64,000 nt of DNA from NCBI GenBank assembly GCA_030144725.1, contig JASKMD010000019.1, positions 3,532,179-3,596,178 on the forward strand, in the 5' to 3' direction. Below are positions 1-12,100 of the stretch, piece after piece (within the stretch, counting starts at the first letter, position 1; every line of letters starts with the position of its first letter). The position numbers and the translations under genes were made by a program. The notes under the pieces were generated by a model that saw only the letters and a program-made list of their open reading frames with translations, searched no databases and had not been told where the DNA came from. Source of the stretch: Haematococcus lacustris (taxonomy: Eukaryota; Chlorophyta; Chlorophyceae; Chlamydomonadales; Haematococcaceae).

Positions 1-574
1 AGAGCCCATGGAAAGAGCCCATGGAAGCCCATGGAAAGAGGCCATGGGGGGGTGGGAAAGAGGGGGAGGTGTGAGGGCCTATTCAAGATCAGAATCATCA
101 TAAACAGCAGGATCCCAGAAGTGGAAGGGGGGATGTTGAAGGCAGAGGGACGGACAGGGCAGTGTTGGAGGGAGGGGGCGGGGAAGGGTGGGGAGGGGAA
201 GGGGGCAGGGGGGCAAGGGAGGTGCTAGTGTCTGCCAAGTCATGTGCCGTAGGTCCTGTGCCCAAGGCTAGGGTGGCAGGGTGCTGTCGCTGCACCTGTG
301 GCCACGTGGCCTTGTGGGGTAGGGCAGGGGGGAGGGGGCGGAGTGAGCAGCAGAGTGCTGCAGGTGGGGGATGGAGCCACATAGGGGAGGGGGCTGGATA
401 GGGAGAGTGGGCCCGCCACTGTCAAGCCACTGTCAACAGCAGCAGCTGCACTGCTGGGCTCTGGCTGCAAGTGTGAATCACACGCTGCTGCTGCTGCTGC
501 TGCTGCACCCCCTGCAACCCCCTTCACCCCCTGCCACCCCCTTCACCCCCTACACCCTGCACCCCCGCCTGTAG
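1..574. other. Region upstream of the first recognised exon, probably intron
   Basis: The first exon I can support begins at 575 after a TGTAG acceptor, in mid-protein. The sequence before it is G-rich (80-370) with a CTG run at 485-503 and C-rich CCCCTTCACC repeats at 510-570. It reads as an intron of the gene that continues to 4684. I see no convincing exon in it, so the true start of that gene lies in it unrecognised or outside the window. Confidence 0.5.
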
Positions 575-3500
575 GCCTGGACGAGGTGCGGGCGGCGCTG
601 AGTGGCAAGGCCAGCGCTGCAGAGGTGACCTCCAGCCTGGCTGCAAAGGTTGACGCAGCGGACCTGGAGCAGCGGCTGAGGGACAAGGTGTGGCCAGCAG
701 GGGCGAAGCAGCAGCGGGGGGGAGCAGCAAGGCCGGGACCAGGCACCCAATGGGAAGCACTCTCTTTACCCCATGCGTACGCCCATGTTGACCTCCATGT
801 ATATTCCCATGTATACCTCCATGTGTACCTCCATGCATATTCCCATGTATACCTCTATGTTGGGGATTTTGCAAGAATACTTTGGCAGCCAAAAGAGCAT
901 GCAGCAGTCACCCTTGCACTCGCTGCTTGACCTGCTGCAGGCCAGCCGCAAGCTGGTGGAAGAAGCGCTTGCCTGCAAGGCTGACAGCAGCGCGCTGCAG
1001 GGGGTGGAGGGGGAGGTGAGGGCGCAGCTGGATGACGCTCTCCATGCATTGAGCCGCAAAGCTGACATGGCAGTGCTGGAGGAGGTGAGGTGCAGGCGTG
1101 GGAGCGAAGGGCTGGGGCCAAACAGGGCAGTACGTGGGGAGCAGTGGGGGAAGGGTGGCCGGCAGAAGTGGTCCGGGTGGCGGCAGGGATAGCGGCAGGG
1201 GCGGGGGCAAGGGGTGGCAGCAGGGGTAGGGGCAGGGGTGGGGGCAGGGGTGGGGGCAAGGGGTGGGGGCAGGGGTGGTGGCTGTTCTGGCTGCTGCTGC
1301 CTTCTGTAGTAGTTGTATTAAACTGATTTTGCGAGGTTTTGAGACGCGAGTGTGGACAAGGGCTGATGCCGAGGAGTGGTGCAGGGTGTTGGAGGTTAGG
1401 TTGTTATGGTGAAGCATTTTGAAATGGAGTGACTCGAGTCTTCTTGAGTGATGAAGCAGAGCAGCGAGAGCAGGGTAAGACAAGTGAAATTGCGGGGAAG
1501 GTGCGCGGCTTGTCTCATGTGGGAGCCTCACCAGCAGCTCGCTGGCGTTAGGTGTCGCACCGCCATGACCGGCTGCGCTCCCGGGTTGAGGCGGACGCGG
1601 AGTCTGCGGCCGCGGCCTTGCGCGCCCTGTCTGTCACCTTCGACGCGTCGCTGTCCACCACAGCCAAGCGTGTCGACGACGCACTGCTGGCAGAGAGGTG
1701 CGCATCATCGCACATCAGAGCAGTCCTTCCCCCGTCATACCCGCCTCCCTTGTCGTGCGCACACGGGACGAAGGTGCGGGCTAGTTCGAGCGATAGGGCG
1801 GAGGCCGAGGTCACGGCATCGTCGGCTGGGAGCGTGGTGTTGTCACGCACTGCTGCCGCGTCTGACACCTTCCGCAGTGCGCTGCGAATGGAAGTGCAGG
1901 ACGTGGAGGACAGGCTCGCCGCGGCGCTGGCGCGCAAAGCCGAGGGGTCTGAGGTGCGTGAGGGTCTCGCGCTGGCTGCACTGTCCCCACTAATGCTACT
2001 GCTCCGCGCACATGCTGCTCCCGGGCTGTTTTGTAACCCTACACCCCCTCACCCTCCAGCTGTGTGGCTGTGCAGCCATGGCCGCACCTGGATTGAAAAT
2101 TATTGATAGAGTTTAAGAAGTTGGTGTGGGTTGCCTAATCGTCAGCATGCCTCTCACTGAGCTAGTGGCGGCTGTCTTGCACTCAGGTGGCGAGCCTTGC
2201 CAGGGACAGCAAGGCAGAGCTGGCGGGCCTCAGGGAGGCAGTGGGCTCCAGGGCCCCTGCCTCCGCCTTGGCCGCGGTGGAGAGTCAGGTGGGATGTCAT
2301 CATCACCATCACCATCGTCATTATCCCTATCATCACTACCACCATCATCACCATCACCAACACGAGCACCATCACCATCACCATCATCACTACATGGCAT
2401 TTGCCAGTTCGCATTGCTGCAACACTGAAACTCACCCAAACCTCATAATCACACATCCAATTAACCAAGCCAGGCGGGGTCTGACACACTGAGTTGACAG
2501 TATTGGCAGTCTGGCACTAATGCGCTAGCTCAAGGAGGTAGAGGAGGAAGGTGTGGGAAGTGACAAGAGGAAAAGAAGGGAGAGAGGCAGGGAGGACGGG
2601 CATGTTTTCCTTGAAACAGGACTGGGCAGGGCAGGGATGAGGTCGTGGTTGGGCCACAGCGGAGGACTGGCTTGACAGCGGGTGCGACAGGAGGGGTGGT
2701 TTAAGATATGGTGTCAGGGTGGGTGTAGTGGGTGGGTGGGTGGACCTGACCTGGGTCACGTGGGTCAGGTCCAATTACAGAGGTCAGGGTGAGCCTTTAC
2801 ATGAGGTATGTTGTGTGTGCAGCTTTGCATGACACCCACGTGGTCCGGGTCGAGGTCAGGCTCTGTGTGATATGGGCTACTAGAACTGCACCTTGCTGAC
2901 AACACACAGCAGGGCTGCTTACATAGCTGGCGCCGTCTTCCTCACTTGCAGGTGGCAGCGCTGAGCAGCGTGTCATCGCGACTTGACGCGCTTCAAAGAG
3001 ACGTCGCCAACAAGATGAGCACTGACTTACGAGTGTATGCCAGCTTGGAAACGAAAGCCAACGTGGACGACGTCAACAAGGCAAGCACTGCACAGCGCGG
3101 TGTTGGCCTTTTCCACACTGGTGCCAGTTTGAAGACACCCTTAGCATTCGCCGAGCCAATTGTCACACGCACATCGACTCGACGTGTGGTCGCGCCGCGC
3201 GCTGCCCCACGCACAAGTGTTCGCGGAACGATGCTTTTGGGCCGCAGGCACTCCTTGCGGTGTGTCGTGAGGTGGAGGGCCGCGCATCTGCTGACGAGCT
3301 CGACGCGCTGTCCGCCCGCACCAGCGCGCAGTTACAGCGCCTGGCATCGTTGACGCCGCTGGCAGGGCGCTGGCTTTGGAAAAGCGGGCGCACGAAGGCA
3401 GGCGGCGCGGTGCCATGGGAGATTCAGGTGCTCGCGCCAGACGAGGACCGTGTGGCAGCCGCTCGGGGCGGTTCTGGCGGCAAGGTTGGCGGCGACGGCG

Positions 3501-4183
3501 CGGTGTTTACATGGGAGGCAGGGAGCAGCATCATCGGCGTTGCACTTCCGGGCCTGTACGAGCTGTCGTTCGCGTTCTTCTGCCGCAAACGTCCGCTTGT
3601 CCAGGTGCGGGCTCAACTACTCACGTATGTACCATTGTTTTCGCGTCGAGGCCCCCGCCACAGTGTTTGGGCACCATCTCCGCGATGCCAACATCACAGC
3701 CAGTGGACCCGGGGTAGCGTGGTTGGGTTGAAGGCACTGCTCGAGCCGCCAAACGTCAGGCTGGTTGGTCGCATCCTGCGACCCCTATTGATACTGTACG
3801 CGCTCGCCAGCTGCGCGTTCCAGCTTTAGTACAACATACTCAGAAGGCGTTACCACAACACGCGCACCAGCTGCGCGTTCACACATCACTCATGCCATTC
3901 CCTGCGTTGCCTGACAGCAGGTGCTTGTGAACGGGGAGCCCATCTTGACCGCCACTGGCTCAGCCAGCGCTAGCTCCAGCTCCACCACCATCATCCACCA
4001 CGCAGCCCTGGGCATATCGGCCACTGCTGCTGGTGCTGGTGCAGCAGCCCACATGCTGGCCAGCCTGGCAGCTCCGGGGGGAGGCAGCCAGCCAGCACCC
4101 AGCTCCCAACACAGCGCAGGTGCGACCAGCAGCAGCAGCAGTAGCAGCAGCAGCAGTCTTGCAACTACTGTCACAAATAGTGT

Positions 4184-4214
<31 letters not shown>

Positions 4215-4684
4215 TTTGTCGTTACCATTACAAAGATGATGTTGGTAGCAGCAGCAGGTTTGGGGCCACCATCACCAACAGGGAGCACCATCACTGACAC
4301 CATAACAACCATCAACACTGAAGGCTATCAGCATCACCAGCATCAGCAGTGTGACCCTCACACCACTCTCATCAGTGCCAGTACACGGTCTGACAGAGAG
4401 GGGCAGCACTCTATCCTAGCTTCGGGCAAGACATGCTCACGACGGCTTACCTGGCCAGACTCGTGCTTGGCCTGAGCCCCCTTGACTTGCCCTATTTGCC
4501 CTGCCCTTCAGAACCTGTGCCTCTCAGCCCGGCCCCACTGCCTGGTTGCTGTGGCGCAGGGAACGTAACGGGGCTGTCAGCTCTGGAGTTCCTGTCCCTG
4601 CCTGCTCAGGCCCGCCTGGCTGTGACGGTGCAAGGGCAGCAGACAGACGGCGTGCAGGGCTTCCTGGCTCTGCGCAAGATGTGA
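575..4684 (+). CDS. Coiled-coil protein with a C-terminal beta-rich (C1q/TNF-like?) domain, 5' partial
   Basis: Exons are 575-687, 941-1084, 1552-1697, 1878-1953, 2187-2288, 2952-3080, 3248-3604, 3921-4119 and 4560-4684. Every junction keeps the reading frame, giving about 463 residues and a TGA stop. The N-terminal two thirds is alpha-helical with recurring Lys-Ala-Asp segments (KVDAADLEQRL, ACKADSSALQ, SRKADMAVLEE, ETKANVDDVNK), typical of a long coiled coil. The last exons give a beta-rich domain: GRWLWKSGRTK, VPWEIQVL, PGLYELSFAFF, VLVNGEPIL and a final GFLALRKM. The layout resembles flagella-associated coiled-coil proteins ending in a C1q/TNF-like jelly roll. That is inferred from pattern; I cannot name the family. 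The junction after 3080 uses a GC donor. A serine/alanine-rich stretch (about 3960-4110) interrupts the C-terminal domain. Confidence 0.75.
778..865. repeat. Imperfect CCATGTATACCT tandem repeat in an intron
   Basis: About seven imperfect units of roughly 12 bp built on CCATGTATACCTC lie in the intron between exons 575-687 and 941-1084. They create open frames on both strands that are not genes. Confidence 0.75.
1180..1282. repeat. G-rich GGGGCAGGGGT minisatellite
   Basis: Repeated GGGGCAGGGGTGG units follow the exon ending at 1084. Runs of three to five G at short intervals could form G-quadruplex on the plus strand. The stretch is intronic. Confidence 0.75.
2297..2394. repeat. CAT/CAC trinucleotide microsatellite in an intron
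   Basis: About 98 bp of CAT and CAC triplets start just after the donor at 2289. The poly-His reading through it is an artefact of the repeat. Confidence 0.85.
4122..4215. repeat. CAG trinucleotide repeats in an intron
   Basis: Two CAG/AGC tracts (about 4127-4155 and 4186-4213) lie just after the donor at 4120, in the last intron of the first gene. Serine/alanine readings across them are not coding. Confidence 0.85.
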
Positions 4685-5569
4685 CACTGATGAGCTGCAC
4701 CCACGGGGAGAAGATGGCCTAGTAAACGAGAGTGAGGTGCCGCATTAAACCATGGCCATTGGCATGACCAGGATACTCAAGTCCCTTACATTTGCTCATC
4801 AAACAACTGCTAGACAAACAACATAGACAAACAACAACAACCTACTGTGACTTTGTCATTTCAAGATACAGATAATATCTGTTTGCATGGTATCAATTAG
4901 TTTAGCTGATGTCACATCTTCCAACCCACCACTCCTGACCAGCACCCTCCTTGTCCGACCTTTCCCCACTCCCACTCCAGTGCCCCTGTGCTGTGAAGGG
5001 TGGATGATGTCCCGTGGGGGAGGCTGGAATATGTGTAGGTGCGGAATGGGGGTCCTGGGGGCGGGTGGAAGATGCCGTGCCCCAGGCGGTACCTCCTTCC
5101 TCAATGCAAGGTTGGGGGTAAGAGAGGATTCCTGTCCTTCAACCACTACTTCAACCACCAGGCATTATAATTCATATCCATGAAGGCCCTTTCCAAAGAC
5201 CTTTTGGAAAGGGCCATTAGCAAATATCGGTTAACGGTTTGAACTGCGAAGTTCCAACCAGGGAAAAGATGATGAGACTTTTGAGCTACCACACGAAGTA
5301 ACGTCGTGAAGTTGTTTGCGAGTTAGCTACATGACAGCTCCTGCCGCCGAGGATATGTAAGGGCTAAAAATTGCTGACACATTGGCTGCCACCCTGCCAA
5401 CTTTGGCTGCCAACCTACGCCAGCCAGATGTCAGAGACGGGAGCTTCGTCCGTGGAGAGCAGTGGGACATCGGCATTGAAGTGGGTTTTGGTAAACCCGG
5501 CAATCAATAAAACGGCGGGTCTATACTATCAATACATTAGTTGATGATGACAACCGCAGCTTGCAAACG
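4685..5569. other. Intergenic spacer between two plus-strand genes
   Basis: This interval runs from the stop of the first gene to the chosen ATG of the giant gene. It holds an AT-richer stretch at 4790-4900, a perfect hairpin at 5185-5215 and one TGTAA, the usual algal polyadenylation signal, at about 5355. The TGTAA lies about 670 bp past the stop, so its use is uncertain. I see no gene here. Confidence 0.5.
5185..5215. other. Perfect 13-bp inverted repeat with 5-nt loop
   Basis: Arms GGCCCTTTCCAAA (5185-5197) and TTTGGAAAGGGCC (5203-5215) flank the loop GACCT. The inverted repeat lies between a gene end and the next gene start. Variants of AGGGCCTTGAAGA near CTTTCAG occur at 50485-50545, but no clear family is established. 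Confidence 0.8.
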
Positions 5570-8009
5570 ATGAAACCGGGGCCAGAAGATGAGGTGTCAG
5601 ATGACACCAGGCTCTTGCAGCAAGGTCAGTGGCGAGCTTGTGACAAGTGGGCTGCATTCCTATGACTAAGCGGCATGAGCATGTGAACTGAGCGCGGCTG
5701 CTTCCCCACACTGTGCAGGAGCATTTGGGGTGATGTACACAGTTGCCAAGGCGAGTGAGGTGTCCACTCCTGCTGTGTACACTCCAGTGGCCTGTGCACT
5801 AGTGTATTCCAAGCAATGAGCTGTCAACATGCTGAGTTGAACCTCATTGTGCAGGAGAAGGCACCCACCTGGCGTTTTGCAGCCTTCCGCCTGTTCCTTG
5901 ACTTCCTGCAGCTGTTCCTCCTCACTGTGAACCCTCAGGTGTGTGCTGGCAGCAGGAAGTGAGGGTCAGCTGCAACTGCCATTGAGGCTGAGAGCTGCTG
6001 CCCTGTGCTGCGCAGTATGGCTTCACTGGCTTCATCGACAACAGCAACATGTGAGGGGAGGTGGCGGCTGATGTCTAGACAAGCTGGGCAACAGACAGTG
6101 TCCAGCTTGACCAGCACCTCATGGCTGGCACCCCTCAGCTGACCCCTTGCTGCCCTGCCCCTCTGCAGTGGCTGGCAGGTGGTGTCCTTCATTGGCCTGA
6201 ACCAGTTCCTGGCCAACAGGGGCTACCTGTTCTTCATTGTGGCCCTGTACATCATGGCGGGGGCGCTGCTCTTCAACGTGGTGCTGTGCGTGTGGGTCGG
6301 CTACTCCTTCCAGGCCAACTCCTTCAACCATGTGTGGTGAGCCGCTGAGGCTGCCATGCACCCAGCTGCCTGCTAGCCTTGGTGCCTCACTTCTTGCGTG
6401 CCTCTTGCTTGCAGGCCCATTGTGTGGCTGCGCTGGTTTGGCAAGGTGATGCTGCCACAGCGTGCTGGTGCAAGTATCAGCCAGCTCTCTTGTTCAGCTG
6501 GCAATGCAGCTGTGCTGCCTGCTCTGGTTTGGACCTGGCTGCAGGTGTTCTACCAAGTGCTGGACATTGCCACCCTGTCGCTGTTCCTGGTGGCCCTGGA
6601 TTGCCAGCTCTATGGCAGGCCTGGTAGGCTGAACTGTACCTTGGGAAGCTGCACCAATGCAGGGGTGGGGCTTTGGCAAGAGGCACTGCTGCTAATCCAG
6701 CAAGGGAGGGTATGAGCTGAGGGTCTGCCACAGCAGCGGCAGCGGGCCTGGGTGGCTTGTCCCACAGCATTTCATTTATACAGCAAAACCCGGCCACATT
6801 GACAGCCGGATCACGCACCCTAGCTGCTAGCGAGCCCCTCGACCTGGTCCGTAAGGCACCTGTCAGAGTACTTCAGTGAGCTCAATGCTGCCATCCCCAC
6901 CTGGTGCATCTGCTCCGCTTCGCAGAGGTGCAAGGCGTGAACCAACAGTTCCCCAACGTTTGTGAGTGTGCTGGCCAACAATGCTTGACAAAATCTCACA
7001 TGCCCACCCCAAGCCATGCTACACCCTCGGGCCGCTGATTGGGTGCTCAACTGTGATGGGTTGTACTAACAGACTGCTGGAGCGGCGCCCATGTCATCCA
7101 CGCGTCTGTCGCCGCCATCTCCATCATCGTGTTCATCGCTTTCGCTGCCTTCTTCACGCTGGCTGAGATGGAGCTGAACCCGCTGTCACGCAACCCGCTG
7201 GCCATGGCCCACTCAGGGTGGGTGGTTAGGAGGCAGGCAGGCAGTGCTGCGTGCCACGAGCTGCACACCACTGTTCTGCCTGGTGGCACATGTAGGGACC
7301 TGCCTGCTCAAGATTATGTCTACTGCTGGCCCAAAGCTGCCGACACACTGCCGTATGGAGGCCCCCTTACACTAGCCACTTTCCTCCTACGCTGCACCTC
7401 CCTTAGCCTGAACTGGCTACCTTATAGTTATGCGACGCAAGCCGGGTTGCCAGGCCAGGACAGCCACTCCGGAGCTCGGTCTGGCTGCATGGTGCAGGGT
7501 GGAGGTGCTTGGGTTCGGGCTAAAGTCAGTGATGACGCTCGCCGCCACCTTCCTGAGCGCCACCCGGGAGCTGTCCCTGCTGTACCTGGCCTGCTCCCTG
7601 GCCCTGCTCTACCTCTACGTCTACTGGGTGAGCCAGGCACCCCTAGCCCACATGGCTGCTGCCAGGGCCAACCTGCACCTGACGTGCCGCTGCTGCCTGC
7701 TGCCAGGTGCCGCACCTGAACCCGGCAGTGAACATGATCCGCACTGCCAGCTACGCCATGGTGCTGTGGACCTCCCTGGTGCTGGTGCTGCTGGCCTTCA
7801 GGACTGTCAACCTGTCTGGGCAGCAGTCGGTGAGGCTAAGTGTCGATGTTGTCAGCGTAGCCAGCACCCTCTCCCTCACCCTGCACCCCTCATGGTGAAT
7901 AGCCACTGTGTGTGCAGGCTGAGGTGCAGGAGCAGCTGACCCTGGTGATGTGGGTGGGCCTGGTCCCTGCTGGCCTGGCAGGCGCCCTGGCCGGGTGGAT
8001 GCGGCTCAG
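5570..8009 (+). other. N-terminal seven-helix membrane module of the TmcB-like gene
   Basis: Translated exons give about seven hydrophobic helices: FLDFLQLFLLTVNP, YLFFIVALYIMAGALLF, VLDIATLSLFLVAL, ASVAAISIIVFIAFAAFF, LLYLACSLALLYLYVYW, MVLWTSLVLVLLAF and LVMWVGLVPAGLAGALAG. The loops NSNIGWQVVSFIGLN and EMELNPLSRNP are recognisable hallmarks of the TmcB family's N-terminal region. Order and spacing match what I know of the volvocine members, so this identification is firm at family level. Confidence 0.8.
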
Positions 8010-9111
8010 GTCAGTGCCCGGTGCCGCATGCGGACGTGCGGTTCACACTAGCTTGCCATGTCACCCTGCAGAGAGTACCTCAGCATGTGTCGTGGATGGG
8101 TGGTGCTTTGCCCCTGTCCTCAATGGTTGTTGCTCTGCCCCTCACCGTGCAGGTACTTCATGGTCACTGTGGTCAACAGGTTTAGGTGCGTGGCTTGACT
8201 CAACAAGCTGGCTCAGTAGCGTGTCCAGCAGTTGCGCATACCTGTTGGGTGTGTTGCGTGCTGTGTGCAGGCACGCGCCCCGTGACATGAAGCCACGCCT
8301 CATCTTCAACGCCACTGATGCACGCGAGGTAGCACCCGGCCTGGTAGTCAAGGGCCTGCGGTGTGGGCCAGAGCAGTCTGCAGTGCCAAAGCAGCATGGA
8401 GCACCACAACCGCCTGGCCATGCTGCAGCCGCATGCACCTCACCTCTCCTTGACCTCCAGGATGTGCTGTAGTGTGTGTGTGTGTTCTGCCAACCACCGC
8501 TTGGTCCAGGTGGAGATCCTGAGCCGCTGCTGCCGTGTGTGGCAGCCTGAGGACCCTGAGGTGGTGGAGGAGGAGGCCATGGAGCTGGCCAGCATCATCC
8601 TCAAGGTGCCTGCAATGCAGTCATCCTCACAAATGCCAAACAGGACAGCAGTGTGGTAGTCGAGTCTCCCCAAGGGCTCATGTCATCTACTGTCCAACAT
8701 AGCAGTGTGCAACAGATGGCATCAGAAGGCCACCTCTGGAATGCTGTATGGGTCAGTCAGGAGGGCAGCAACAATGTCTACCCACTCCTTGTAGGCACGC
8801 AAGGATGGCTATTGCGAGCAGGCATGGCCACCATGCCTGCTCAGCTGTGATGTGTGCTCAAGCCAAAGCCAGGCAGCTGCTGTCGTTTGTATTGCTGTCT
8901 TTTGTATGGTATTGCTCCATTGCTCTGCAGGCTGGCTTGGCGCAGCTGGCGACCTCTGACCCCTACATGATCATCCTGTGGGTGCATGCAGCTGGCCAGC
9001 CAAAACTATTCAGATTGCAGCTGGTGCAGCTGCTTGCACTCCCTGACTGAGACAGGGGGCAGCTGCTGCCCCATGCCCTGGTCAGCCTGCCATGGCAGAC
9101 ATGAGTAAGCC

Positions 9112-9143
<32 letters not shown>

Positions 9144-12100
9144 GGCAGCAGCAGCAGCATGTATCAGGGGTGCCTGTATTCCTTGACCCTGTTACAAGCA
9201 TGGATGCATGGTGGTGCTGCTGGTGCTGCAGGTATGCCTCTTTTCTCATAGACGTTCAGAACAGCACCCAGTCGGGCTACACACAGCTGCAGGTGAGTAG
9301 GGCACGGCCCTGTTGGGGGACATGAGCAGGCCATGCTTCCAATAGGGCTGCAACTGGCCCTTAGAGAAGCCGGCTGTGATGCATCCCATTGGACGCGTGA
9401 TAGCAAGCTGGTGTTTGACCTGGAAACAAGCTGCTGCTAGACAGCGCGACACCCAGCTCCTAGACAGCTGCAGTCATTGTGACAACGCTCCTGCCTCCAG
9501 CTTCCTATGAGTCATTGTGCCACTAGGTGTGATGCTATGAGAAATCTGCCACTATTCCAAGCAACTTTAAGTTCTCACAGCGCGTTTTCTCGAAGTTGTT
9601 TCTCACGGCTCATTCAGGCTTTTCATGGCAGGAGCAACAGCCCAGCCCCATGTCAATTGCATTTGTAGTCTGCCACTGCTATTGCCACGGCAAGGGGTCC
9701 ATAAGCAGCATGGCCTATGGTTTTCACAGCGCATCACAGCACCGACTAAACACGCCAGCTAGCAGGCTACCAGGGCACCAGGCTACCAGGGTGGGGTATG
9801 TCCAGCCACTACCAAGTTAAGGGTGTCCCTTTGAGCCTGCCAGGACCATCTTCTTGAACACCAATCCAGGTTTTCAATGACTGACAGAGGTGCAGATGAG
9901 GTGCCCATCATGGTGTGCGCCGCAGGCTGCTAAGCGTGCCAACCCTTCCTTCTTACAACGCTTTGCCATCTTCACCATTGAGCAACAGTGAGTGGCCCAC
10001 CCCACGAGGTGAAGCTGCGTCAATGCAGTTGATGCCGCACAGTGCCGTGTGACTTGACACAGCCTGATGCAAGCCCTCCTCCTTCAGGCCAACTCCTCAG
10101 GTTGGGGCACCACAGGCAGGAGAACATCCTGTGCCACACGTCACCTCTGTGCCCATCAGTGAACTGGTCCAGCTGGTGCTCAGCACTCTTACCTCTTGCC
10201 CATTAGTTGGCCACCCTCCTTGGACCTCTCTGCCACCATGCAACAGGCCCGCATAAATGCCTTGGACACCAGGAACCTGAAACACCTGAAACACTTTGGA
10301 CACCAGGAATGCCTTGGACATCACACACCCACGCCATGTGCGTGAAACATTAGTACGACACGTCTTTGACACAGTGGTAGTGATACATGAAGAGGTGGGA
10401 GCCAGCCCCAGTGGCCACCAGTGGCGCCCCCAGTGGAAGCTCCTCCTTGAATGCTCTCTGGCTCTGCCCGAGTAGTCTTACCTCCTTCATCTGGGGCTAC
10501 ATGGACAGGGCTTTCAGCTCACGTTGACTGCAGAGACTGCATGGCCAGCCTCCCACTGTACCCCACCACCACCTTCCAGGCCAGCGGCCAAACCCACCCC
10601 TACCCCTACCCCACCCCCAACCCGCACTACCTGTCCACTCCTGCCACCTCTCCAACGCCCAGTCCATACCTTCTGAGAATAAAGGCACTCCGGCAGGTGC
10701 TCTCGGGGCGCCGTACAGCCAAGGAGCCATAGCTGGGCCTGCCTGGGCTGTAGGTACTTCCCGCACACCGCATCCTGAATAGAATGCAAGCAGGGTGGCT
10801 GGAGTGCAGGCCAGGCCACTCGCCCCACACAAGTCCAGGCTGGTTGGACAGGCCACTCGCCCCACACAGGTCCTCCCAGGGCCGGCAAGTGTCGCTGCAC
10901 TGGCACCCTTCCCATGATTCCGCTGCACCAGACCCGCTCCCTGCAGCCATGCTGGTCCATGACCTCAAGCTTGCTCTGCTGGTAAAGCCATCCTCAAGGT
11001 GGCAGTCAGCTGCAAAACATCACTTTGTATATCATTCATTGGGCCCGGCCCCTGTTTGCATGCTGGCCACTGGATTGTCGGCCTTGAGGCCTGTGCATCA
11101 CTGCTGTATGCTTATCTATCTGCTAGGCTGCTACCAGCCCTTGGTCCAGAGACCACTGGTGCGTTACTGCTGCCGTGCTATGGCCAAGGATAGGGTGAAA
11201 TTGTGTGGTGGCTGGGTTAAAGTCTAAACACAGCCTCGATGCCCTATCCCTAACCCTGACCCAGCCTCCTTAAGCCACCTAAGGCCCTCCACCTACGGCC
11301 CTCCCTGGACCTAAGACCCTCCACCTCTGGCAGTGCACCCTGCGGCCCGCTCCTACTGCTACTGCCCCTAGGTGGTGGTTGAGGCACTGCCGACGCTGCT
11401 TGTGGCCACCTGCTGTGCAGGCACATCCAGCAGGCCAGCCGCCAGACGGGCAAGGCCACTGACCTGGTCAGTGCGCTCTGGTGGCCGCAACCAGCTCCCT
11501 GTGATGCACTGTACAGCCCATGCATTCCCAGAGACTTGCCTTGGGGAGGGTGCTGACAGGTCATGGCACCTTACCTGCTGGCACCTACCACTGCCCGTTG
11601 CAGGTGGCGTATGTGGAGTCCATGCGGTCATACAACCTGGTGTACAAGGTCAGTGGTGCAGTATAAGGGCAGGAGACTTAGCAGGATCTCACAGGGCTGC
11701 GTCAGTGAACAGGGTTAGTGAAGTTAATTTCTTCATGCATGCAGCACCAAAGAATGGCAGTCGTAAGCTGGCAGTCGTGAGCTCCTAAAATGTGCCCAAT
11801 GACACCTGCAGCTGACAGCTGAGCAGGGCAGACCATGTTGGATTTAGCCTGACGCAATCACCTGACCCTGAAGCCAGGAGGGAACCACTGTCTGCAGCTT
11901 TGCCAACGACTACCTGCTTGGCCTGCTCACCACCAGGGTTAGGATTAGGGTTAGGACCAACTAAGCAGGGCACAGCATGCATCCTGCACCATGTGACCAT
12001 CCTAACAATGGGTACTTAGCTGTAAGAAGTTCGACCCTAGGATGAAACTCCTCTCCACAATCGCACAACCTGCTGGCGGCCCAATTCACCGGGGATGTTC

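Noticed and set aside
2187..2492. Histidine-rich ORF, possible metal-binding protein
   Set aside because: The His run is the CAT/CAC microsatellite after the donor at 2289; the real exon ends there.
8931..9292. Treating the junction 8981/9232 as proof of a pseudogene
   Set aside because: The single out-of-phase join is surrounded by many in-phase exons with conserved residues; a sequencing error or unusual site is as likely.
11935..11960. GGGTTAGGATTAGGGTTAGG, telomere-like
   Set aside because: Only two to three imperfect units within an intron; too short to be an interstitial telomere tract.
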